This document shows positions 30,990 through 42,076 of a stretch of DNA of 64,000 nt, piece by piece. Origin of the DNA: Sorghum bicolor (Eukaryota; Streptophyta; Magnoliopsida; Poales; Poaceae); NCBI RefSeq assembly GCF_000003195.3, contig NC_012878.2:8429945-8493944 (forward strand), read 5' to 3'. The notes beneath the pieces were generated by a model that was not told the origin of the DNA, searched no databases, and worked only from the letters and a program-made list of their open reading frames with translations. The position numbers and the translations under genes are program-made. Every line of letters starts with the position of its first letter. The stretch's first letter is position 1.

Positions 30990-33900
30990 TTGTGTGTAGG
31001 TACCATCAGCATTGGAGACTTGATTCAATCAATCCTATAATCGTTCATCATATGATTGAGTCAAGTATTGAAGCCTAGTGCACATCCAAACCCAATGCCA
31101 TGACAAGATAGTGAAGTCCAAATGTGCTACAACATACAAGTGTCACATTCAAGTTGTGGTGATTTATTGGATCATTTGATGGCATGCAAATACATGAGTT
31201 GAAGCTTGCAAATTAGATGATCATGAGATAACCAAGATATATATTTGTTGATCACATTTATTTAGGTGCATATGAGTTGATTGAATTGGATATATATGCA
31301 ATGTTGCTTGCTATAAGGTGTTTGAATGGATAAATGCTTAGTAATCAAGTTTGGATTGATTTGAGTTGAATAAGTTCATAAGATGACACTTAGTAAGTGG
31401 ATTGAATGGATTTATGTCTTGTGAAATTATTCAATTAAGTTGATTTCAATTTTGTTTCAATTTGAACAAGTATAGCTCAATTGCTTGAAATCTGTCCTAT
31501 ATTGAAAATCTGAGCTAGCTGAGATCAAGTCTGAGTTTGAGTGATCAAATCTATTTGGAATGGCTTGAAATTTGGTATGTATGCTGTACACTTATCATAG
31601 AAGATTCTGTAGAAATTTCATGAGAATTGTATAAGGGATACTTCGGTTTTGGAGTGGATCTTATCAGCTATAGTGCAGCAGATTTCAGCATGTAGCTGTG
31701 GTGGAAGAATTGAAATCTGGTAGCAATCTAGAAGTCAAATGTAGCTCAAATTTTTACAGCTGCTAGATTCCTTAGTGAGTCACATCTTCACCACATTTCG
31801 TGGTATTTGGATCTGTACATTGTGAGATATGGATATTTCTTTAAAGGGTACAGAATCTGTCAGAAAAGTGACAAATATTGGATTGATCTAGAGTCACTTA
31901 AATTAAAAGGTCCTCAAGTTGGAAACATGATTATAAGTATTTGAGGCACCTAAGTTTGGTTTTGAATTGATCTAGAAGCATGACAATTAATGAGTACAAG
32001 GCATTTGATTGTGGAATGTACTTGGTGTACACATTTATTACTCAAATGGAAGATCAAGATCAAACTCAAGATGAAGATGAAGTTTAAGTTCTAGTGACTA
32101 TTGGAGATTATTTAGAAAGAAAAAGAACTTAAACAAGTAGAAAGAAAAGGACTTAAAGAGGGGTTCACGGATATTCATCATATTAAGTCCATCACTTGAA
32201 TCAATCAATCAAAGGCAATTCAAGTGAGTGTCAAGAATGGTTCTTTAGAGAGAGGTCACTTCTCCCTATGTGAGGGGCGTGCCGCCCGAGGAGTGGGTAA
32301 ACCAAGTGTGGTGCTTGGAAGGCTAACATGGAAGTGGTGATCTAAAGGACATTTGAGATTCTTAGTTGAAGCAATCAAAAGGATTGATCAAGGAAGCAAG
32401 CAACACCCAAAAGAGAGCTAGTCATGCTATTTCAAGTGGTATTCTTATTAGTTCTCTCATGCAAGCAATGATCAAGAAAAGATGAAGCAAGTCAACCACA
32501 ACAAGACAGAGCACTTGATCATAAGTGGTTCTAAATTCATATGGGTGAAGATTTGATCTATCAATTGGTATCTATGATTGGTCTTCACCAAGCATATCAA
32601 TTGGACTTCACATTGCTATTGGAGAAATGATTTGGAATCTATGTGACTATCCTCTTCTCCAACATAGCAAAGGTATCATTGTAATGTGCATGATCATTTC
32701 ATCCCTTACTAGTATGCGGTTAGTGCATATAGTACATGCTTAATAGGATCATGCATGACAAATGAAAAGTTTTCAATTCATAACCTACCACTATTGCTTG
32801 AATGACTAATTGATCTAGTGGTATGTGTATGAGTTTGTTCATGAGCTAGTAAACCCAAGTACTTGATATATTTTGGATTGTTAACAAGTGACAAGTACAA
32901 CATTGACAAGATAACCCTTAATGTGAGGTGTGAAAAAGCTTGTCATTGGTTCAAACCGGACTTGGAAGCTTAGGCAAATCAACATAGTTCAAGTCTATAA
33001 TTAGGAGCTCATGATGATTAGAGTACAAGAACAAGACAACAATGAAGATGGATATCTAGACTCCAATGTTTCTTCAAGTGATATCCTACAATGGTACTCA
33101 TGATGATGATAGCAAACGTTCAAGATAGCAAACAAGTGGTTCCATACTAGAAGACCTTAATTGATAAAAGAATCCCATATGATATCGGACAAGATATTCC
33201 AAATATCACATTTATACATATGGTATCTATCATACAAGAAGGTAGTTCCACAAGTGATCCTCAACCTTAAGTGATCATCAAGCAAAGAAAGTTCCCTCAC
33301 CAACAAGATTGACAAGTGAATGACCCATGCTATGACATAGGGGGAGTGCCCCACCAAATGGTATCAAGGTCAAAGATCCTATGTGGTATCTCAAGAGCAA
33401 TTCAAGTAATGTTATTCCAACACATGGTGATGTCCATAAAAAATGCAAGATTCAATCCTCAACCATCTATCCCAATGCAATCCTTTGTCACAATGAGATT
33501 CACATTTTTACAATTGGTATCAAGTGATTTAATTGGTATCACATAACTTTTATGGAAATTGATGACAAAGAGAAGTTGGAACAAAGATATGATCATGGGA
33601 TAAGTTGGACAACAAAAGATATATTTCAAGGGGGGAGAGATCAAAGATGGACATGGACAAGGGAGCAACATTAAATGAAAAGATGATGGATCAAAATTCT
33701 TGGACAAAAGAGAAGCACACAAGTAGGGGGAGCAAGCTCATGAACATTGATTGTTTGCATTTGATATGCGCATATTCATGTGCTTTCTTGCATTGCATAA
33801 GTGTTTAAATTCAATATTCATGCTTGTGTGATGTATGCTAGTTATAGAACTTGATTGATGATATGATAACTAGCATGCATAGGTTGGTAGCTAGACTTGT

Positions 33901-34229
33901 GCTCATCAAGTAAAAACTAGACCTTCGCTTATAATGTTGATCTCACGGGGTTTCTAGTGTTTTTGTTGTCTAGCTACTCATGGTGCTAAGGATGGTGTAC
34001 ATTGAATACTTAAATGACATCAAATTTGGTATTGAGCTACAAAGGTTTATTCTATACACCTTAGCACTTAGTTGGGTTTTATGGTGCTTATCGAAATCTT
34101 GTCATAGAGCTTAATTGTTGGATAAGTAACATAAAATCTAAATCAAGTTAGCAATTTACACTTGTGTAAAGTGCTAGCTTGAAAAAGCTTTAATTTTCAT
34201 ATCTTTGTAGAGTTGTCATCAGTTACCAA
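30990..34229 (+). other. Non-coding body replacing pol
   Basis: About 3.2 kb without any protease, integrase, RT or RNase H motif and with only short frames. Large parts align with 41320-42070 and 44983-45700 in the second relative, so it is a family feature and not random decay. Confidence 0.75.
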
Positions 34230-34241
34230 AAAGGGGGAGAT
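34230..34241 (+). other. Polypurine tract of the copia-like element
   Basis: AAAAAGGGGGAGAT directly precedes the 3' LTR. Confidence 0.85.
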
Positions 34242-36689
34242 TGAAGGTTTTGGTAATTGAGTAACAACTTAGGTGGACTAATAGTGTTTATATGAGATAC
34301 ACAGGAGATTTGTCCACAGGTGATTATATGATGATGGAGGAGCTCATTGTATATGAGACATGACATGGAGTCATGTGACCAAGGTGGAGAAGATCAAGAT
34401 GAGGCTTGGCTCGATGGACCGGTTGCAAGAGTGAAGGGCAAGTCAGAGGCTTTGAAGCGAGGGACCGCGTGTGATGGTGCAGCTTGAGCAAAACTTGGCG
34501 TCGATGTACCGAGGCAACGGTGAAGAGCAAGTGAGGTCAAGATCGATGAACCAATACGATCACGTGATGATATGAAGTGGATCATATCATTTGGTGATTG
34601 GTTGGTGCATGTGTTGCATCAACATTGGAGGAGATGGAATGGAAAGCGCAAGGCAAAGGTATAACCTAGGGCATTTCCATTTCACCGGTCATAGGTGTGT
34701 AGAGAAGTTTATGACCGGATTTAGGATAGATGGCCGTACTATGAAGAGGGGCAAACTTGTTTGCATATCGGTCATCTAGTGCCACTTGAGCGATCTAACT
34801 TTGCATACGTGTTAGGATCGAGTGGCGTGGTATGTTGAGAGGCTAACTCCTTCGGGAAAATATTTGTGAAAATGCTAACACACTTGCACATGGTGGTTTA
34901 CACTTGGTGGTGTTGGCACATTTGCAAAGGAGAAGGTGTTGGAGTTGATTTTGTTCAACTTGGAGAAGAGAGAGAAGTCTTTGGGTGTTCTCTGGACATT
35001 AGGATGGCTTTTAGATTGGAATATTGGTTTGATTCATTTTTATTTGGATTGAGTATTCATATAGATTGGATATCACTCTAAGTAAGCTTTCCAAAATGTC
35101 CAAGATCATCAATTTCGGAGTTCGGAGCTAGAAGTTAGCAACCTAACAAGTTGAACTGTAGGCACAGGACGCTGTGAGTCCGGTACGCACATGATGAGTC
35201 CGGTGTGCACAGGACGCTGAGAGTCCGGTGCTGCTGCAAGTTTGGGTTGCTCTCTGCGTACGGGCCCAGTGCGCACAGGACGAGTCCAGTGTCACAGGAC
35301 GCTGAGAGTCCGGTGCTGCTGCAAGTTTGCGTTGCTCGCTGCGTATGCGTCCGGTGCGCATAGGACGCGTCCGGTGTGAAGCAGCAGAGCGTCCGGTGCT
35401 ACTGTTCCAGACGCGCGTGCGTGTGCTAACCATTGGCGGCAACGGTCGAGTTCAAACGGCTAGTGACCCGTGGCTGTTTCTAGAGCACCGGACGCACTGT
35501 TCCAGCGTCCCGTGCTACCTACAGTGAGTCTGGTGCTCACGACTTTTGCCCAGTGAAGGGGCAACGGCTAGTTTAGCCCTTGGGGCTATAAATAGAAGTG
35601 GTGGCTGGCCTTGGCTAGGCGAGAGCACCCTTGGGACTTAGTGTCCATGCTTGGGGAGTGCTAGTAAAGCCTCTAACTCACATATGCTTGATAGTGATCA
35701 TCCGATTGTGTGAGTGAGCGATTCTAGTGCGTTGCATTGAGAGATTGCATCGAGTGGCACTAGGTGTTCGTGTTGCAAGCCGGTGGTGCTTGTTACTCTT
35801 GGAGGTTGCCACCTCCTAGACGACTTGGTGGCTTGTGACTCTGTCGAAGCACGCAAGGAGATTGTGCGGTGCTCCGGAGAAGAGATTGTGAGGGGTACGG
35901 TGCTCACCCCGCGGGGATCGCGAAGAGCAACTCTAGTTGAGCGAGACGTGAAGAGCGACAAGTGGTCCGGCCGGGTCAAGTGCTAGAGCTTGTGGTAAGC
36001 ACTCCACATGGGAGAGTGTGACTTGTGGGTCACCACTAGCAAGAGGACCGGCAACAACCTTGGAGCTTGTGTCAACGGGGACGTAGCTTGGTGGCAACCA
36101 AGTGAACCTCAGGAGAAAATCATCGTGTCAATATTGTTCTTCCCGTTGTTTTGCAAGTCCCTAACATAAGCTTGTGCTTACATTCATATACTTGTGCTTG
36201 TGTAGTTGCTCTTGTAATTAGCTTGTGTAGCTTGCTAGTTACCTTCTTGCTTGTGTAGCTAGAAGTAGTTCCCTTGCGTGACTAATTTAGTTTGTGTAAC
36301 CTTGTTAGTCACATTGCTTAGTTTGTGTAGCTAAGTATTTTTGTGCTCTCTAATTTGGCATTGATTGCCTTGTTATTGAGCATTGCTAGTGACCTTAGGA
36401 GCTTTGTGCTTTTTGCTTACTAGTTGTGTATGAGCTCCCCCGGTTTGCAAAGTACTAGTTGCATAGGTTTGTGTGACCTTGCTCCTAGAATTGGTTAGGT
36501 GAGCTCTTGCTAAGGTAGCACCTTGCTTGCTTGTTTAGAATCTTTTCAAGGTGCTAGAGAACTTAGATAGAGGGGTGTAGTCTTGGCTAGACTGATAGTT
36601 TTAATTCCGCATTTGTTTCAGTTAGCCGGCGCGATAAGTTTTAGAAAGTACTATTCACCCCCCCTCTAGCCCGCCCTCTCGACCCTTCA
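34242..36689 (+). repeat. 3' LTR of the copia-like element
   Basis: 2,448 bp from TGAAGG to CCCTTCA, with TATA box at 35587-35594 and its own version of the GACGC/GTCCGGTG array. Confidence 0.9.
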
Positions 36690-37562
36690 CACCCGAACTG
36701 GTCGGAACACTGCCGCAACTGCTCGGGTAACGTTCCTACTGATCGGAGAAAATGAGAACTCAAACCTCACTGGTTGGAGAAACTCAAGCCTCATTGGAAC
36801 CGTGTATGTTTGGTGTTCGGAGATTCTCTCGACCACTACTTGTGCATACTCGAGGACTTCCCAAACCACTGAGCACGTTTACATTCCTAACTATGCTCGA
36901 GAACTCATCGACCGTTTCCTACGCTATGCTCAGGGACTGCCCCGACCACTCTTCGACCACAGCTCAGGGACTGCTCTCCTCAGTTATATATAAATTAGAC
37001 TGATATACAATTGAGAGGTGCTTTTTATTTTTTAGACCTTGCAACAAGGCTCATACTTCATCTTCCAACAAACTCGAGGAATACATCGGTACGATGCACC
37101 TACCGGTGCATCTCGTATCGCTCATATGACAATTGAATTTCTCAACCATGTTGAGGATTCTTTCTCTTTAGACCCTAGCACCATGTGTCTATGTCACCTA
37201 CTACTAGGCTCAGGGACAAAGTATGCACACTTCACCTTGCGGTGAATGTGCTCGCTTTCTCGACCCCTATGCTTATAATGATTAAGATCTCACTTGTACA
37301 AGTCACCATTACTTTTCTTCTCAGAAAATAAAGTGGGCACACTTCACCAGGAAAAAAATCTTTTTTCTCAAGAGCACCATGCATTCTTCAGACAACGTGC
37401 TTGTTCATATCAATGGTGGTCAACTGTCATCCAAACTGGTCAAAACACTATCACAACGGCTTGAGAAACGTTCCTGCTGGTTGAAGACAACAAGGACTCA
37501 AGCCTCGCTAGTCGAAGAAGCTCAAGACATCACAACATAATACATAGAGCTTGTTGACTAGC
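36690..37562 (+). other. Internal remnant of the outer gypsy-type element, right
   Basis: Non-coding DNA with repeated words such as ACTGGTCGGA/ACTGGTTGGAGA and CTCAGGGACTGC, continuing the outer element up to its 3' LTR. No open frame of note. Confidence 0.55.
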
Positions 37563-37973
37563 TGTGGGGGTATAATTCCCTATACCCTCATGGCTTGACA
37601 TGGGCCACAACATTGGAGGTGGCCCAACCCATAAGATGAAGACGTGCGACACATGTTGGTCGGTGTGCATCGTAAGGCTACAAGAAGATATTGTATCAAA
37701 TATGCTACTTTGTTTGTAACTTTATCCCTTTATAGTATATAAGAAGGGGCAGGGGTCCCCTAGAGGATAGGTCGTACACATATACATCTCATCATATAGT
37801 AATGCAATTAGATGCAGAACGTAGGTGTTACACCCTCATGGAGGCCGAACCTAGATAAAATGCTTGTGTTTGTCTTGCGTCACCATCTAGTTAATGGCTT
37901 GCACGCCTGTTTGTTGATAATCTACTACCTTGGGCATACCCCTAGGTACACTACTGACCATCTTTCATCGACA
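37563..37973 (+). repeat. 3' LTR of the outer gypsy-type element
   Basis: 411 bp starting TGTGGGGGTATAATTCCC and ending ATCGACA; the duplication TGGTT follows. Confidence 0.85.
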
Positions 37974-37978
37974 TGGTT

Positions 37979-39640
37979 GAGCCAACTACAATGTTATTAA
38001 GTTGGTTGTCCTTCTCTTGCCTTCCCCATGGCTTATGTATGCGATTTGGTACAAATCCAATGTTGATTATTCCATTAGTTTTGGCCTTGTCCTGGATGGA
38101 ATCACACCACCATGCTGCAATATGGTCTAGTAGTGTGAACAAGGCCTCCCTAGGGGTTTCCCATGAGTGTACAGGCCATGGAACATGTTTCATGGTCATT
38201 GGACACAAGTCCATAGCAATCGACGCCCTATTGGTGGCGGTCGCTAGCCACTGTGCCCAAATCCACCATGACCCATTGTTAAGATCTTCCGAAAAGCATA
38301 AGTTTGTTGTCTAGACTCCAAATTCTGTGAACCAAACCTCTATTTTGTGTATCTTGATGAGCTCTTTGACATGGTGTAGTCAAAATGAGTATTTCATGAA
38401 GCCTTTTTACCATGTATAAAACCATCTTGTACCTACACTCACATAGTCATCACAACTTGTGGAAATGGTTAGAAATAGTCCCTGTGACTATGGTTTATGC
38501 CACTTATATGGGCAAATTAGGCCTTGTTGATGGTATAAACTGGGGTGTTAAGGACCGTCAAGACCACTCTCCACTAGAATACCCAAACATTCGGAGAAAC
38601 ATGAGTTTCCAATTCCTAGACCAAGTTATGTCAACTGATGAAGATGCTTGATTTTCCTCCAAGCGTCGGAATTGTTCATCATATAGTTGTCTATATGCTG
38701 ATTTCATAGTGGATTTCCCATGTCTTTCAGGTTCCCAGACACATACATCAACCCGAACCCTCTTACTAGAGTGTGCATGAGCATCAATGTCTATTAAGAT
38801 CTGTCTCATCAGCTAAGTGCTCCATCCTCCACTCAGAGTTAGGAGGTCCACCACCATAGTCATTGGCACATTGATAGTTGAGGTGATTGGTCCCCCACCA
38901 AAGTGGTTTGTAATCCACCAGTCATCCCAAATCTTTGTTGAGCTCCCGTCATTGGACCTGCGTATAAGTCCTTTCTGTAGCACTTCTCTTCTAGCTAGTA
39001 TGGCATGCCATGTGTGGCTTGCGTGCTTCTTTCTTGTTGTTGATAAAGAGTCAAGATGTTCAATTAGTAGCCATCCTTGTTTCCCTACCATAGAAAGGTT
39101 AAATAACATCAGATCTCGAAATCAGATCCCAAAAAGTTGCTTTGATTTAGTCAATAGCTCCCAGCAGTGCTAATGGATATATATTCTCTCTGCCAAGCCA
39201 CCCCACTAGTAATTCGAGATCACTGACTTCATCTTATGACAAGTATATATCTTTTGGGGTCAAGAAGCAACTCATTGTGTAGGTCAAGAGTGCTTAAGCG
39301 ACAAATTTGAGCAGCACCTCTTTACCAACACAACTCACTTCACACCCACTCTAGGTGCCTACTAGCCCTCCTATTCTTGCTGGAACATACTCAAAATCTT
39401 CTTTTGTAGAGCACCCCAAGGTAGTAGGAAGCCCCAAATACCTCCCTGCTAGAGCTTATATCTCAATTTTCATGATCTACTGGAGACAAGTATGAATAAA
39501 GAAGTTTGGTGAATATTGGTTTACCTTTGCATACATGACTAAATTACCAGCAGCATGTGGATGGAGCTTAAAAGTTGTTGCAGAGATTGCTTGGTTACAA
39601 ATGATCTTCCTCACGTGATCAACAAGGCCTAAGCCATACA
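37979..39640 (-). pseudogene. LINE reverse transcriptase C-terminus and zinc-binding region, decayed
   Basis: Read leftward from about 39560, fragments in several frames give GRYLGLPT, LTYTMSCFLTPK, ISNYWWGGLAERI, FNLSMVGKQGWLLIEH, LIRRSNDGSSTKIWDDWW and, lower, VWEPERHGKSTMKSAYRQLY. These are, in order, the thumb region of plant L1-type reverse transcriptase and the start of the RT-associated zinc-binding domain. Frames change repeatedly and stops are frequent, so it is long dead. The outer gypsy-type element inserted at its lower end. Confidence 0.75.
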
Positions 39641-39718
39641 CACAGATTGTGTGTATAGATCATAAGCCTTAGTGATAGCAAAGATAAAAAAGAGGAGAAT
39701 CCTCCTTTTATTTTTGTT

Positions 39719-39737
39719 TATATATATATATATATAT
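39719..39737. repeat. (TA)n microsatellite
   Basis: Nineteen bases of uninterrupted TA repeats. Confidence 0.95.
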
Positions 39738-39739
39738 TT

Positions 39740-40600
39740 CTTTTTTTCTTTTTAGCATGATAGAGTTGTCACAGTTCATTGTTTTCTTCTTAAACAACAT
39801 GACCTTTGGTGTGGATGGAGCATATGGTGAGGTTCGCACCATCATCCCTCATACTTGGACTTTTGTGTAAAAGTCAAGTGTGTCATGTCGGGGTTTCTTT
39901 TTCAAGCATGTTTCATTACCAAAGATCATCAAGATATGTAGTTGATGTAGCTTCCATCTATTCAAGCACCATATGTACCCCGTTCCTTTCAATCTTAACC
40001 TGGAATAGTTAGCGACCAAAAATACCCGATGATGCATACTAACATGACACATGTTCTTTCTTTTATTTCCTTTTGTCTTGCAGCTACTTGTGATGGTTTA
40101 GTTCCTAGCTTCACCACCAAACACTTAGCATTATGGGAGCCTCCATGGGTAGGTCGGCCAACCTACCTATGGTAGCTGGGCCGCACCACTTCCTTCTAGA
40201 AGGTTTCCCCACATGTCATGGAGTGTGTTTGCAGCTTCAGTCACGTTGGATGCTTTGTTATGGGCCCATGAATTTGTGTGACTTCGTTTTCCACCCTTGA
40301 GAGAAAACATAATTGTGATCCAAGGGTGGGGAATGGCTCTGGGGTACTTCACATGGATCATGCCATGTTGGTATATATGGCCTGGTGATTCCATTAGCAG
40401 GTTGGGCAACTTGCATATGGAGGCTCCTTGGGCTGATTTTCTCTAGTTTGGTCATAACCTACGTACACAAGCCAAAACTACAAGTGGAACTTCTTATTAT
40501 CAAAATATGTTTCATGGCATGCAATTCTTCCTTTGAACTAAGGCTATTTATGGTGTTTTGATTGTGTAATTTTCTGACATTTTCACCGTCAACAACCATG
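39740..40600. other. No gene; possible small element with inverted ends
   Basis: No coding signal. GGAGCCTCCAT (near 40136) faces ATGGAGGCTCC (near 40419), about 290 bp apart, which could mark a MITE-like unit, but the inverted part is only about 11 bp and no target duplication was seen. Confidence 0.3.
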
Positions 40601-40610
40601 GAAAATTCAC

Positions 40611-41225
40611 ATGCTTGATCATTTTTGTGCAAAGGGACCTAAGTTTTGGTGGGTTGTCACTAGTGGTCTCACACACGTCTTGGACCACAAGAATCTCACC
40701 AAAGCTCAAAAGGTTCTCTTTGAACTTGATTGTGATGCTTATTGTTATCTAATCGAGGCTTTGAGCTTTAAGATGTTTGATAGGATAAACTCCAAAGAAC
40801 CACTCATGAGATATGAGAGACTATCAAACACACCTTCGTTGATTCCTCTACATGAAATGATGGCAAGTTCAAGGAGGAGAAGCCAAAGGTAGAACATGAG
40901 GATGTTGAGCATGACCACAACATGGTGGCTATAGAGGATTGCTCCATGTCATGGTCAAGTGAAGATGATAATGATACTACCGCAAGACCAATTGATAAGG
41001 TCAATCATGATGTCACCAGTGATGCGATTGATGAAGACACTTCATGCATACTTTATGGTGATGATGATTCATGTTCTGGATATGAGAGTGATGCTTGTGC
41101 AAGATCTTCGACATCACCACATTGCTTCATGTCACGTGGTGATGCTAAGGTATCTATTGGTGGCGTGATCATTGATTCTGGTGATCCAAATTTTGAGCTT
41201 GTATGTAGACTCAAAAGGCTTTAAT
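40611..41225 (+). pseudogene. Gag remnant of the truncated copia relative
   Basis: The frame begins MLDHFCAKGPKFWWVV and continues with VLDHKNLTKAQKVLFELDC, a copia Gag helix region; it stops at 40890. Another frame, from about 40920, reads the acidic segment and SPHCFMSRGDAKVSIGG, matching the first element's SPHCFMSHGDTKVSIGD. Zinc knuckles are gone because the copy jumps from there to the non-coding body. Confidence 0.7.
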
Positions 41226-42076
41226 AAATGAGAGAACAAAAATAAGTAAATTAAAAAATGAGAAGTCATTTGTAAAGACCACATGTGAACAACAAAAACA
41301 TCTTCTTTATGTTACTATTGTAGGTACCATTGCATTGGAGGCTGGTATCATTGTTCATCATATGTTGAATTAAGATATGAAGCTTCATGCATATCCAAAC
41401 CCAATACCAAGTCAAAAGTGAGTAAAGTCCAAGTGCTACAACATACAAGTGTTATAATTCAAGTTGTGGTGTTTTATTGGAAATATTCGATGGCTTGCAC
41501 ATATTGAGTTGAAGCTTGCTAAATGAATGATCATGAGCTATGCAAGGTATATCTTTGTTGATCTTATTCATTTTGGGTGCATATGATGTATGTACTGATT
41601 GCTACAATGATTGAATGGGTTAAATGATTAGTAATCATGTTTGGATTGATTTGTGTTAGATAAGTTTATAAGAATGACCTTTAGTAAGTGGATTGAATGG
41701 ATTATGTTTTGTGAATGTATTCAAACAAATTGAGATCAAATTTGGTTCAGTTTGATGAACCATAGCTCAGTAGTGAAATCTGTCCTATATTGCAAAATCC
41801 AAGTGAGCTGTGATCTTAGCCATGTTTGAATGATCAAATCTATATGGATTGGCTTGAAATTTGGTATGCATAGTGCAGCAGTTTTCAGCATGTAGCAGTG
41901 TGAGAAGATGTGAAATTTGGTAGCAATCTAGATGTCCAATGAAGCTCAAATTTTTACAGCTACTATGACTTAGAGAAGCATATCTACACCAAATTTTGTG
42001 ATATTTGGATCTGTACATTGGGAGTTATGAATTTATCTTTGAAGAGTACAAAATTTGGCAGAAGAGTGACAATTAT

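Larger units (their letters stand above)
26591..36689 (+). mobile_element. Non-autonomous copia-like LTR retrotransposon, Gag only
   Basis: A 10.1-kb element with ~2.4-kb LTRs, a methionine-type primer site, a Gag frame and about 3.2 kb of non-coding DNA where pol should be. The Gag pattern (several zinc knuckles and a Lys-rich linker) fits the SIRE/Maximus copia branch, an inference. It sits inside the outer gypsy-type element. The flanks are CATCT and CACCC, not a clean duplication. Confidence 0.82.
25531..37973 (+). mobile_element. Non-autonomous gypsy-type LTR retrotransposon (outer)
   Basis: The two LTRs (25531-25911 and 37563-37973) begin TGTGGG, and TGGTT flanks the whole (25526-25530, 37974-37978). 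The primer-binding site TGGCGTGCAAGGTAGGG (from 25913) is of the TGGCGCGCCAGGTAGGG class used by many grass gypsy elements. After removing the nested copia-like element only about 1.5 kb of internal DNA remains, with no Gag or Pol coding sequence. Confidence 0.85.

Noticed and set aside
40135..40432. Possible MITE with GGAGCCTCCAT ends
   Set aside because: Only about 11 bp of inverted sequence and no target duplication; kept as a remark, not as an element.
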